64,000 bases of DNA from Corynebacterium endometrii (GTDB taxonomy: Bacteria > Actinomycetota > Actinomycetes > Mycobacteriales > Mycobacteriaceae): contig NZ_CP039247.1 in NCBI RefSeq assembly GCF_004795735.1, positions 310,001 through 374,000 of the forward strand, read 5' to 3'. Shown here in pieces: positions 1 through 7,962 of this stretch. Made by a program: the position numbers and the translations under genes. How positions within the stretch are numbered: position 1 is the first letter of the stretch; each line of letters begins with the position of its first letter. The notes beneath the pieces were generated by a model. It saw only the letters and a program-made list of their open reading frames with translations. It made no database searches and was not told the DNA's origin.

Positions 1-1416
1 CTTTACCGCCAGATTGGCCTGGGCAACGTGGAGATCTTCCGTCACCACGATCTGCAGGACTTCATCACCTACGAGGACAATGGTCGCAAGCGCGTGGGCG
101 GCATTGTCACCCGCAACCTGATCAACGGCGAGCTCAAGGCATTCACCGGCAACGCCGTAGTCATGGGTACCGGCGGATACGGCAACGTGTACCACATGTC
201 CACGCTGGCAAAGAACTCCAACGCCGGCGCCATGATGCGCGCCTACGAGCAGGGCGCATACCTTGCTTCCCCGGCGTTCGTGCAGTTCCACCCAACCGGC
301 CTTCCGGTCAACTCCGAGTGGCAGTCTAAGACCATTCTGATGTCTGAGTCCCTGCGTAACGATGGCCGCATTTGGTCCCCAATCGAGCCAAATGATGACC
401 GCGATCCAAACACCATTCCGGAAGAAGAGCGCGATTACTTCCTGGAGCGTCGTTACCCAGCGTTCGGCAACCTTGTGCCGCGTGACGTTGCGTCCCGCGC
501 CATCTCCCAGCAGATCAACAAGGGCCTCGGCGTAGGCCCGCTGCATAACTCCGCTTACCTGGACTTCCGCGACGCAATCGAGCGACTCGGCAAGGACACC
601 ATTCGCGAGCGTTACTCCAACCTGTTCGCGATGTATGAGGAGGCCATTGGCGAGGACCCATACACCACGCCGATGCGCATCGCGCCTACCTGCCACTTCA
701 CCATGGGTGGCCTGTGGACCGATTTCAACGAGATGACCTCCCTCGACGGCCTGTTCGCCGCCGGTGAGTGCTCCTGGACCTACCACGGCGCAAACCGCCT
801 GGGCGCTAACTCCCTCCTGTCCGCTTCCGTCGACGGCTGGTTCACCCTGCCGTTCACCGTCCCTAACTTCCTGGCGAAGCACCTGGGCGAGGAGAAGCTG
901 TCCGAGGATTCCGCCGAGGCAGCGGCCGCCGTTGAGCGCGCTCAGGCCCGCATCGACCGCATCATGAACATCCGCGGCGAGGATCCACACGGCCCCGCGT
1001 ACTACCACCGCCAGCTGGGCGACCTGCTGTACTTCGGCTGCGGCGTGGCGCGTAACATCGAGGACCTGAAGTCCACCATCGAGAAGATCCGCGCGCTGCG
1101 CGCCGACTTCTGGGCTAACGTTCGTGTTCCAGGCTCCGCCGATGACATGAACCAGGTCCTGGAGTACGCCCTGCGCGTTGCGGACTACATCGACTTGGGC
1201 GAGCTCATGTGCGTCGACGCGCTTGACCGCGACGAGTCCTGTGGCGCCCACTTCCGCGATGACCACCTCACCGAGGACGGCGAGGCAGAGCGTGACGATG
1301 AGAACTGGTGCTTCGTTTCCGCTTGGGAGCCAGGCGAGAACGAGGGCGAGTTCATCCGCCACGCAGAGCCTCTGTACTTCGATTCAATCCCGCTCATGAC
1401 AAGGAACTACAAGTAA
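1..1416 (+). CDS. sdhA: Succinate dehydrogenase flavoprotein subunit (5' truncated)
   Basis: Open from base 1 in frame, so the N-terminal part with the first FAD-binding loop lies outside; about 471 residues are visible. It oxidises succinate to fumarate at the inner face of the membrane as the FAD subunit of complex II. Visible family marks are FVQFHPTGLP (active-site histidine region), the arginine-containing SLRNDGRIW stretch, HFTMGG, and HGANRLGANSLL near the C-terminal FAD contact. The long insert and C-terminal acidic tail fit the menaquinone-linked SdhCAB type of Gram-positive bacteria. The TAA stop abuts the sdhB ATG (TAAATG), so the two are co-translated. sdhC is expected just upstream of the window. 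Confidence 0.95.
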   Translation, partial: LYRQIGLGNVEIFRHHDLQDFITYEDNGRKRVGGIVTRNLINGELKAFTGNAVVMGTGGYGNVYHMSTLAKNSNAGAMMRAYEQGAYLASPAFVQFHPTGLPVNSEWQSKTILMSESLRNDGRIWSPIEPNDDRDPNTIPEEERDYFLERRYPAFGNLVPRDVASRAISQQINKGLGVGPLHNSAYLDFRDAIERLGKDTIRERYSNLFAMYEEAIGEDPYTTPMRIAPTCHFTMGGLWTDFNEMTSLDGLFAAGECSWTYHGANRLGANSLLSASVDGWFTLPFTVPNFLAKHLGEEKLSEDSAEAAAAVERAQARIDRIMNIRGEDPHGPAYYHRQLGDLLYFGCGVARNIEDLKSTIEKIRALRADFWANVRVPGSADDMNQVLEYALRVADYIDLGELMCVDALDRDESCGAHFRDDHLTEDGEAERDDENWCFVSAWEPGENEGEFIRHAEPLYFDSIPLMTRNYK

Positions 1417-2166
1417 ATGAAACTGACACTTGAGATCTGGCGTCAGGCCGGACCAACCGAAGACGGCGCATTTGAGACCGTTCAGGTCGACGATGCAGCC
1501 GAGCAAATGTCCATCCTGGAGCTCCTGGACCACGTCAATGACGGCCTTATCGAGGCCGGCAAGGAGCCGTTCCAGTTCGCTTCCGACTGCCGCGAGGGTA
1601 TCTGCGGTACCTGTGGCCTGGTCGTCAACGGCCGCCCCCACGGTCCCGGCCAGAACACCCCGGCATGCCAGCAGCGCCTGTTCCAGTTCGAAGATGGCGC
1701 AAAGATTAAGCTGGAGCCATTCCGTTCCAATGCCTTCCCCGTAATCAAGGACTTGGTCGTTGACCGCGTAGCCCTTGACCAGGTGATGCAGAAGGGCGGC
1801 TACGTCTCCATGGACGCGGGTACCGCTCCGGACGCTGATACCCTGCACCTGAACCACCAGACCGCCGAGTTCGCCCTGGATCACGCGGCCTGCATCGGCT
1901 GTGGCGCATGCGTTGCGGCGTGCCCTAACGGCGCGGCCCACCTGTTCACCGGTGCGAAGCTGGTTCACCTCTCCCTCATGCCACTGGGCAAGGAGGAGCG
2001 CGGCAAGCGTGCCAAGGCTATGGTCGATGAGCTTGAGACCAACTTCGGCCACTGCTCCCTCTACGGTGAGTGCGCGGATGTCTGCCCTGCAGGCGTTCCG
2101 CTGACCGCGGTAAGCGCCGTGACCAAGGAGCGCGCTCGCGCGGCTCTCCGCGGCAAGGCCGACTAG
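1417..2166 (+). CDS. sdhB: Succinate dehydrogenase iron-sulfur subunit
   Basis: 249 aa. It passes electrons from SdhA to the SdhC membrane anchor. The N-terminal 2Fe-2S plant-ferredoxin fold has CREGICGTCGLVVNG with a further cysteine in TPACQQRL. The C-terminal dicluster domain has CIGCGACVAACPNG and CSLYGECADVCPAGVP, giving the cysteines for the 4Fe-4S and 3Fe-4S centres. It begins directly after the sdhA stop with no gap. The quinone partner is inferred to be menaquinone, in keeping with the men genes at the other end of the window. Confidence 0.96.
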   Translation: MKLTLEIWRQAGPTEDGAFETVQVDDAAEQMSILELLDHVNDGLIEAGKEPFQFASDCREGICGTCGLVVNGRPHGPGQNTPACQQRLFQFEDGAKIKLEPFRSNAFPVIKDLVVDRVALDQVMQKGGYVSMDAGTAPDADTLHLNHQTAEFALDHAACIGCGACVAACPNGAAHLFTGAKLVHLSLMPLGKEERGKRAKAMVDELETNFGHCSLYGECADVCPAGVPLTAVSAVTKERARAALRGKAD

Positions 2167-2212
2167 GATATAGTCGTATAAGAGCAATAAGGAACGAGAG
2201 AAAGTTTCAGCC

Positions 2213-2584
2213 ATGAGCGATAACACCAACGCAGTTGCGGACCACGCAAGCGAGACCTACCCGGTTTACTCTGCGAAGATCCAAGACGGTTACATCGAGG
2301 GCTACGATGTGGTCTCCTACGAGGCCCCACACTCCTCCCTTCTGAAGACCATTACCTGGGTTGGCATGGGCCTGATTCTGGGCATTCTGCCTGCTATCGG
2401 CACTTTGACCTTTGGTGCTGCAGCCAAGATTTACCCGTTCGGCACCTCTGCACAGTACGCAGATACCCTGATTATTGTGGGTGCTATCCTCACGGTTGTC
2501 ATTGCGATTGCAGCGATCGTTACGGTCAAGGTCGGCCGCAAGGGGTACCACGCGTACCGCAAGGAAACCGGTCGTTATAACTAA
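2213..2584 (+). CDS. Small membrane protein downstream of sdhCAB
   Basis: 123 aa, function unknown. A hydrophilic N-terminus of about 45 residues is followed by two hydrophobic segments (roughly residues 47-67 and 83-107) and a basic tail rich in Arg, Lys and Tyr. A purine-rich AGAGAAAG lies about 9 nt before the ATG. It is 46 nt behind sdhB and ends shortly before a terminator-like hairpin, so it probably belongs to the sdh transcript. Corynebacteria usually carry a membrane protein of this size here, which suggests, but does not show, a role with complex II. Confidence 0.8.
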   Translation: MSDNTNAVADHASETYPVYSAKIQDGYIEGYDVVSYEAPHSSLLKTITWVGMGLILGILPAIGTLTFGAAAKIYPFGTSAQYADTLIIVGAILTVVIAIAAIVTVKVGRKGYHAYRKETGRYN

Positions 2585-2817
2585 GCTTCCTTCCCCCGCC
2601 GCGTGGACGCCCCCGCGGCGGATGCGGTAAAGCTCACCTCCGTCAAGGCTCCGTCTCCCACCCGGGAGGCGGGGCCTTGATAAGTTTTACCCCCGTTAAA
2701 AGGTGTTTTATTTAACGGTGGGTGCGGCGAATGGCCCCCGAATTCCGTGGCTTCACATCCGGGGGTTCACGCACAGCGATCCCATGCGCGCCGCAACTGG
2801 GTGATAATGGAACAATC
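2585..2817. other. Intergenic region between the sdh operon and the DUF445 gene
   Basis: It contains a GC-rich stem around 2592-2622 and the terminator-like hairpin at 2644-2679. The reading frame of the downstream gene stays open back to 2722, but that part has no recognisable protein character and is treated as untranslated. Confidence 0.5.
2644..2690 (+). terminator. Terminator-like hairpin after the sdh operon
   Basis: The arms at 2644-2659 and 2664-2679 pair over 16 bp with two G-T wobbles around a 4-nt loop. The following ATAAGTTTTA is only moderately T-rich. Confidence 0.65.
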
Positions 2818-4191
2818 ATGGGAAAACACCGTTTAGAAATACTTGAGCAGCCGCAGGACTCGGCCGCGTCGGGGCGCGAGCTTGCCCCCTCCGCCGGGGG
2901 CTTTCTTGCTGGCGCCATGCCCAGTCCCAGCCCCGAGGTGGAGGCGGAGCGTCGCCGCCAGCTAAAGAAGTACAAGCGCATCGCCACCGGCCTGCTGATT
3001 ATGGCCGCGGCCATCTTCCTGGGATGTTCCTGGTGGCAGAACCAACCGGGCGGCGCGCCCATCATAGTGGGCTACATCCGCGCAGCCGCCGAGGCCGGCA
3101 TGGTGGGCGGCCTGGCGGACTGGTTCGCGGTAACCGCGCTGTTTCGCTACCCGCTAGGCCTGCGCATCCCCCATACCGCACTGGTGCTCAATAAGAAGGA
3201 TCAGGTGGGCGAGCAGCTCTCCGGGTTCATTGGGGATAACTTTCTCAACGCGGAGCTGATTACGGAGAAGGTTTCCAAGGCTAACGTCGCCCAGAAGATT
3301 GGCCATTGGCTCGCCGAGCCAGATAATGCGCTGAAGGTATCGCACGAGGCCGGCAAGCTCACCGCCAATGCCGTGCGGGCCATCAAGCCTGCCGATGCCG
3401 AGGCCGTGATTCAGTCCCAGCTCATTGACCGCCTGGCGGAGCCGGAATGGGGTCCGCCCGCCGGCCGCCTGCTCGAGGGCCTCATCGATGACGGCAAGGT
3501 GGAACCCGTCGTGGATGAGATCATCAACTGGTCCCACGCCAGGGTGCTGACCATGGAGGACGTGGTGGTCACCACCATCGATGAGCGCATGCCGGCCTGG
3601 GCCCCGCGGTTCGCTAAGTCCCTGGTGGGGGAGAAGGTCTACCGGGAGTTGGTCAACTGGGCCACGGAGGTCAAGTTCAATAAGGATCACGAGGCCCGCC
3701 GCGCCATCCGTCGCGGTTTGTCCCAGTTCGCCCGGGACCTCCAAGAGGATCCCGCGATGGTTGAACGCGTAGAATCCATCAAGCGGGACATTATGGGCTC
3801 GACTCCCGTGCAGGGCGCCTCGGCCGCGATGTGGAAGCGCCTGGCCGCAGCCATCATCGGCCAGGCGGAGGACTCCACGTCCATGCTGCGGTCCAAGGTC
3901 GCTTCGCTGTGCATCGAGTGGGGGACTAACATTCAGCGGGATCCGCAGTTGCGCGCCAGCCTCGACAGGCGGATCCAGTCCACGGTGAGGTTCCTGGCGG
4001 ATAACTATTCCGGCGAAGTGACCAGCATAATCTCGGAAACTGTGCAGCGCTGGGATGCGGAAGAGGCCTCGGACAAGATAGAGCTGATGGTAGGCAAGGA
4101 CCTGCAGTACATCCGCTTCAACGGAACGGTTGTGGGCGCGCTCGCGGGATTAGTTATCTATGCTGTAAACCATATTATTTTTGGAATCTAG
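2818..4191 (+). CDS. DUF445 family membrane protein (YjiN-like)
   Basis: 457 aa from the ATG at 2818. Probable membrane segments lie after a basic KKYKRIATGLL stretch and at the extreme C-terminus (VVGALAGLVIYAVNHIIFGI). Between them is the DUF445 hallmark GGLADWFAVTALFRYPLG followed by a long charged helical region. The function of the family is unknown; the topology, anchored at both ends with a large soluble middle, is typical. The start is uncertain: the frame is open to 2722 and another ATG lies at 2917, but 2818 is preceded by an AT-rich GATAAT. The next gene begins 14 nt downstream and is probably co-transcribed. Confidence 0.85.
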   Translation: MGKHRLEILEQPQDSAASGRELAPSAGGFLAGAMPSPSPEVEAERRRQLKKYKRIATGLLIMAAAIFLGCSWWQNQPGGAPIIVGYIRAAAEAGMVGGLADWFAVTALFRYPLGLRIPHTALVLNKKDQVGEQLSGFIGDNFLNAELITEKVSKANVAQKIGHWLAEPDNALKVSHEAGKLTANAVRAIKPADAEAVIQSQLIDRLAEPEWGPPAGRLLEGLIDDGKVEPVVDEIINWSHARVLTMEDVVVTTIDERMPAWAPRFAKSLVGEKVYRELVNWATEVKFNKDHEARRAIRRGLSQFARDLQEDPAMVERVESIKRDIMGSTPVQGASAAMWKRLAAAIIGQAEDSTSMLRSKVASLCIEWGTNIQRDPQLRASLDRRIQSTVRFLADNYSGEVTSIISETVQRWDAEEASDKIELMVGKDLQYIRFNGTVVGALAGLVIYAVNHIIFGI

Positions 4192-4205
4192 GAGTTGAAT
4201 TACAA

Positions 4206-4736
4206 ATGACTGACGCTAATAACCCGCACACCGATGCCCAGGATCCTAAGAAGGACTCTGTCATGGACTCGCTCCGTGAACCCCTAGAATCCCTGAAGAA
4301 CGCGGGGACCTCAGCGGCCGGCGTGGCCAAGGAGTTCAGCCAGCGTCTGCGCGAGGACCGCGAGGCCACCCAGGCCGAGGCCGCGGGTTTCGCATCCGCG
4401 GCCCAGTCCACCGGGGCCGAGGCCACGGGCAAGGACTCCCTGTTGAACAAGGCCACCGCTATCGCCAAGGACCTGGGCAGTTCCGTCTTGCGCGCCGCAG
4501 AGGCTACGTCCCAGACCCCACAGTTCGCTGAGGCCAAGGAGCGCATTGGCGAGGCCGCCAAAACCACGCGCGCCGGCCTAGCCGAGGCATACGGCACCGC
4601 CAAGGCAAACCGGGAGGCCAAGAAGACCGCGGCCGAGGAGACCACCTCAGGCGCCCACGGTTCGGAAACTGCCGGTAAGGCAGATATCATTGACGGCGAA
4701 GTTATCTCTACTGATCAGGACTACACGCAAGGCTAA
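4206..4736 (+). CDS. Ala/Glu/Lys-rich helical protein of unknown function
   Basis: 176 aa, with TAGGAG 9 nt before the ATG. No signal peptide or membrane segment. Nearly the whole chain is low-complexity, rich in Ala, Glu, Lys and Thr, with repeated short amphipathic helices (AGVAKEFSQRLRED, EAKERIGEAAKTTRAG, AYGTAKANREAKKTA), resembling LEA-like or coiled-coil surface-binding proteins. The C-terminal end is acidic. I believe it corresponds to a Corynebacterium-restricted family found at this locus. Its position behind the DUF445 gene and before DUF2516 suggests an envelope-associated or membrane-peripheral job; this is inference. Confidence 0.75.
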   Translation: MTDANNPHTDAQDPKKDSVMDSLREPLESLKNAGTSAAGVAKEFSQRLREDREATQAEAAGFASAAQSTGAEATGKDSLLNKATAIAKDLGSSVLRAAEATSQTPQFAEAKERIGEAAKTTRAGLAEAYGTAKANREAKKTAAEETTSGAHGSETAGKADIIDGEVISTDQDYTQG

Positions 4737-4746
4737 CTAACTACTG

Positions 4747-5058
4747 ATGACACCACTTGGCATTCTTTTCAATTTGGTCACCTACATTGAAATGGTGTTG
4801 TACCTGTTGGTCGCCATTGCCGCGGCCGCGGGGGCTATCACCGCGGTGATGACGCGCGATGATGCGTTTGACGCCGCGGGGCGCAAGCCCAAGATGGTGT
4901 GGTTCGCACTGCTAATGGGCTCGGCGATGGTCCTGTTCGTCTCGCTGACCCTGCCCTTGCCGATTCTGCCGTGGGTCGCGGCCGTGATTACCGGTGTGTA
5001 CTGGTTTGACGTGCGCCCGCACCTGCAGGGGCTGATCCGGGGCGATTATCGCTACTAA
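4747..5058 (+). CDS. DUF2516 family membrane protein
   Basis: 103 aa with three hydrophobic segments (about residues 5-33, 54-68 and 71-86) and the C-terminal pattern GVYWFDVRPHLQGL typical of the actinobacterial DUF2516 family. Function unknown. It starts 10 nt after the preceding gene and is followed by a good hairpin terminator, so it is probably the last gene of the DUF445-helical protein-DUF2516 transcript. Confidence 0.85.
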   Translation: MTPLGILFNLVTYIEMVLYLLVAIAAAAGAITAVMTRDDAFDAAGRKPKMVWFALLMGSAMVLFVSLTLPLPILPWVAAVITGVYWFDVRPHLQGLIRGDYRY

Positions 5059-5069
5059 AAATCACAATG

Positions 5070-5097
5070 AAGGCGTTGGGGTAACCCAGCGCCTTTA
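5070..5097 (+). terminator. Rho-independent terminator after the DUF2516 gene
   Basis: AAGGCGTTGGG pairs with CCCAGCGCCTT (one wobble) around a short GTAA loop, followed by TAGTTG. It separates DUF2516 from the DeoC-like gene. Confidence 0.7.
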
Positions 5098-5134
5098 GTT
5101 GTAAACGCTGACGTTGTAAATGAAGGGCTTAATA

Positions 5135-5719
5135 ATGAGTAAATCCCAAACCTACCTGTGGCTCGTTGATGAGCGGCACAAGGCGGCGGATGTTCGCCGC
5201 ATCGTCGAGGGGGAAGCCGCTAAAGGGGACAGCGGCCTGTATCAGGGCGTGGTGGTCGCCCCCACGCACATCGGAGCCGCCGAGGCGGGCGGAGCCACGC
5301 ACATCATCTCCGTAGCGGGCTTTCCCACCGGGCGTCACCACGGGCTTATCAAGGCCTCAGAGGCGCGCCTGGCCGTGCAATCCGGCGCGTCCGAGGTCTG
5401 GGTCTCCGTCGATGACGCCATGGATGAAGTAGAGGAGTTCCTCCCCGATTTGGTCACCATTCGCGAGGCGTGCCCGGAGCCGGTCGAGCTGGGCATGTTC
5501 ACCCCGTGCCCGGCTTCCGGCGCCCAGAACGCCGTCAGGGCCGCCCACGCGGCTGAGCTCGCCGGCTTTGACCGGGTCATCGTTCCAGCCGCCGAGCTGG
5601 CCACCCCGCTGCAGACCTCGTTGGCCACCGTGGTCCTAGCGCCCAATTCATGCGATGAAGCCACCGTCGCGTCCTGGCTCAATGCAGGAGCAGCGGCGGT
5701 GGCTCACCCGGCCGGCTAG
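5135..5719 (+). CDS. Degenerate DeoC-family protein (deoxyribose-phosphate aldolase-like)
   Basis: 194 aa, shorter than the usual 210-260 aa of deoxyribose-phosphate aldolase. The start at 5135 is set by AAGGG at 5123-5127, 7 nt upstream. Family features are GFPTG (about residue 62), then an IKASEARLAVQSGASEVWVSV stretch split as K..E and GA-E, as in the aldolase barrel. The Schiff-base lysine motif (normally K-T-S-T-G-F) is replaced by RVIVPAAEL near residue 146, and the later K-A-S-G-G motif and the N-terminal DHT segment are missing. By family knowledge it should not catalyse the aldol reaction; a binding or altered catalytic role is inference. C. glutamicum has an annotated deoC in the same neighbourhood. 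Confidence 0.75.
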   Translation: MSKSQTYLWLVDERHKAADVRRIVEGEAAKGDSGLYQGVVVAPTHIGAAEAGGATHIISVAGFPTGRHHGLIKASEARLAVQSGASEVWVSVDDAMDEVEEFLPDLVTIREACPEPVELGMFTPCPASGAQNAVRAAHAAELAGFDRVIVPAAELATPLQTSLATVVLAPNSCDEATVASWLNAGAAAVAHPAG

Positions 5720-5736
5720 TCCGGCCCGTTATGCGT

Positions 5737-6543
5737 TTAAGTGGTTTCGCCCGCCTCCTGGCCGGTCTGCTCGCCGCCAAACTGGTTGCTTAGTTCTTTA
5801 ATGGGCACATCGTTTCCCACGACGGTTACCTCCACGATGCCGCTGCCCACGCGTATATCGTCGAGCGCAAGGTCGCCCGGGACCTGGTTCTTGAGGCTCT
5901 CGGTCAGTGCGGCGGAGACAGTCTGGGTTGCCTCCTGCGATAGCTCAATGCCGAACAAGGTGGAACGCTTCGCCTCCAACGCCAGCGCGCCGTCCGCGGC
6001 GCTTGGGAGCAGCTCCACAGTGGCCAGGCCGCCGCCTAGTTCTACGTCGATGGTGTCCTTATCGCCGTCGGCGCGCATGTCCGTGACGATTAGGTCCCCC
6101 AGGTCTCCCAGGTTGTCCTGCCCGCTCATGCCCTGCTGAAGGGCGGCCAGAAGGAACTCATCCGGGAGGTATGTGGTGGCGGTGAGTTCACCGGCCACCG
6201 GATTATCAGACAGGGTCATCTCCCTCATCTCTACCTTGGTCTCCGGCAGGCCCAGGATCTCCTCGCCATTTATCTCAAGCGTATCCGGGGTGTCCATGGT
6301 CATCTGGGGGATGTTGCCGCCCAGCAGGCCCAGCAGCAGCGGGGTGGAGCCAAAACCAATTTCCGGTTTTTCCTCGGTGGTGATCCCCTCCTCGGCGTTA
6401 GCTTCCTCGAAGCCCTTGGTCATCTGATGGCCCAAGAACCAGCGCAAACCAAATTCGATAATCACAAGCACAATGACAACAACGAGGACAATCCCGAGGA
6501 TGGCCTTCCACGCGCGGGAACCCCGGCTTTTCTGAGCAGACAT
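5737..6543 (-). CDS. LmeA-like phospholipid-binding protein (DUF2993)
   Basis: 268 aa. A basic N-terminus is followed by one transmembrane helix (about residues 13-35), then an extracytoplasmic domain with the DUF2993 pattern: LEINGEEILGLPETKVEMRE, LTATTYLPDEFLLAAL and a C-terminal beta repeat. Mycobacterial LmeA of this family acts in lipomannan elongation in the periplasm and binds phospholipid; the corynebacterial function is inferred. It is convergent with the DeoC-like gene and 62 nt downstream of the methyltransferase gene on the same strand. CAAACT lies 7 nt before the ATG. Confidence 0.8.
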   Translation of the reverse strand: MSAQKSRGSRAWKAILGIVLVVVIVLVIIEFGLRWFLGHQMTKGFEEANAEEGITTEEKPEIGFGSTPLLLGLLGGNIPQMTMDTPDTLEINGEEILGLPETKVEMREMTLSDNPVAGELTATTYLPDEFLLAALQQGMSGQDNLGDLGDLIVTDMRADGDKDTIDVELGGGLATVELLPSAADGALALEAKRSTLFGIELSQEATQTVSAALTESLKNQVPGDLALDDIRVGSGIVEVTVVGNDVPIKELSNQFGGEQTGQEAGETT

Positions 6544-6605
6544 GCGTCCTAGTTTGTCCTATTACCGCCGCGAATGCCACCCGTTTAGAATCTCGGAGCC
6601 ACGTT

Positions 6606-7421
6606 TCACAGGGAGCGCACAGGTGCCACGGTGGACCAATCCACGGTGAGCACGTTATCGCGCAGGCGTCGGCGGACAGGGTGGAGGGGGACATCGGACG
6701 CAAGAAGCGCTCGCGCCTCGCGCCATCGAACCCGGGGGCCGTACGGGGCGTAACCGGCGCACCTATCCCACGCGGAATCGGCGGCCCGCAGCAGGTCATA
6801 AATGCGCTCACCGGGCACGTTGCGGTGGATCAAGGCTTTGGGCAAGCGCTCCGCTATGTCCGACGGCCTCTCCACATCAAACGGATCCCACGCCAACGTC
6901 AGGGTCTTAGGACCGTGGGAGTCGAGCAGGATCCACGCGCAGCGGCGGCCCAGCTCATCGCACGTGCCCTCAATGAACATCCCGCCCGGGGCCAAGCGTG
7001 AACACACCGACTCCCACGCCTGAGGTACCTGATCCACGTCATATTGACGCAATACGTTAAATGCGCGCACCAACTGCGGCCGGTACCCGGCCAACTCGAA
7101 CCCGCCGAGCTCAAAGGTCACGCCGTCGCGCGGCGGCAGCACGCGCTCCGGATCAATCTCGAGGCCCGTAACCCGCACGTCCGGATTGACGCGGCGCAGC
7201 CAGCCCGCCCACTCGCAGGTTGTGGTGTGGGAGGCGCCGTAACCCACGTCGAGCGCCAGCGGCTGCGGAACCGAGCGCATGAGGGAGCGAATCGCCGGAT
7301 GGGACGCGACCCAGCGGTCACACCGGCGCAGGCGATTGATGTTGGTGGTGCCGCGCGTGATGACGCCAAAAGGCCGACCACCGCTAGCGGTTGCCCGCAG
7401 ATTATGCGCGTGATCGGCCAT
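6606..7421 (-). CDS. Class I SAM-dependent methyltransferase
   Basis: 271 aa. The SAM-binding motif I appears as LALDVGYGAS (about residue 55), followed by an acidic strand end VTGLEIDPERV, as expected for the ribose-binding residue. The C-terminal half has no recognised substrate domain (WILLDSHGPKTLTLAW, RNVPGERIYDLLRAAD). Substrate unknown. It lies 33 nt downstream of the DUF2505 gene on the same strand, so the two may share a transcript. Confidence 0.75.
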   Translation of the reverse strand: MADHAHNLRATASGGRPFGVITRGTTNINRLRRCDRWVASHPAIRSLMRSVPQPLALDVGYGASHTTTCEWAGWLRRVNPDVRVTGLEIDPERVLPPRDGVTFELGGFELAGYRPQLVRAFNVLRQYDVDQVPQAWESVCSRLAPGGMFIEGTCDELGRRCAWILLDSHGPKTLTLAWDPFDVERPSDIAERLPKALIHRNVPGERIYDLLRAADSAWDRCAGYAPYGPRVRWREARALLASDVPLHPVRRRLRDNVLTVDWSTVAPVRSL

Positions 7422-7454
7422 AAGAGTAGTGCGAATGCTGCAAAAGCGGGGCTT

Positions 7455-7946
7455 TTACAGGTTCTCGTTGATCCACTGCTCGGTCAGGCGAGCCTCTTCC
7501 TCGGCGATGCCGCCCAAGGCCTCGCCAACCTTTGGCTCGATGGCGGCGCCCATCATTGGGATGTTGACGGTCACGTCGGTGATGTAGTGAGCCTTGGTGG
7601 TCTCACCCTCGCCGGTCAGGGTGAAATCCCCGCCGAAGGCCACAGGGGTGCCCTTCACGTCAGCGTCAAAGTGCATGGCTACAGTCTCACCGTTGAGCTC
7701 GCCGATGGTGATAACGCGCTTAACCTTCAACGCCTGGGAGACCATGGCGCGCACGGCCTCGGGAAGCATGGTGGTGGGCAGCACCTCGAACAGGGTCGCC
7801 TTGTCGCCTGCGAACTCGTGAACCTGACCCGGCTCTGCGGACAGGTTCGCGGTGAGGAAGGACCAGTAATCCTGGGAGGAGTACGCCTGGTGTACCTGGG
7901 CTACAGGCTTGTTGATAGTTACGGTGTATTCACTACGAGTTGACAT
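7455..7946 (-). CDS. DUF2505 domain-containing protein
   Basis: 163 aa starting MSTRSEYTVTI. The frame is open to 7994, but that ATG lies inside murB on the other strand. A TAGTCT hexamer sits exactly 7 nt before the ATG at 7946, supporting this start as leaderless. The fold expected for DUF2505 is a START/SRPBCC-like lipid or polyketide binding cavity; repeated beta strands such as VAMHFDADVKGTPV and KAHYITDVTVNIP fit. No signal peptide. Conserved next to murB in corynebacteria; molecular role unknown. Confidence 0.85.
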   Translation of the reverse strand: MSTRSEYTVTINKPVAQVHQAYSSQDYWSFLTANLSAEPGQVHEFAGDKATLFEVLPTTMLPEAVRAMVSQALKVKRVITIGELNGETVAMHFDADVKGTPVAFGGDFTLTGEGETTKAHYITDVTVNIPMMGAAIEPKVGEALGGIAEEEARLTEQWINENL

Positions 7947-7962
7947 GGTATACAGACTACCG
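7946..7962. promoter_or_regulatory. Overlapping divergent -10 elements of DUF2505 and murB (leaderless)
   Basis: On the + strand TGGTATACA (-10 TATACA at 7949-7954, extended TG) lies 7 nt before the murB GTG at 7962. On the - strand TAGTCT (7959-7954) lies 7 nt before the ATG at 7946. The two hexamers share base 7954, so the promoters physically exclude each other. Confidence 0.6.

Noticed and set aside
2722-2817. N-terminal extension of the DUF445 gene
   Set aside because: The extra 32 residues show no conserved character and overlap the region just after the sdh terminator; ATG 2818 is more natural.
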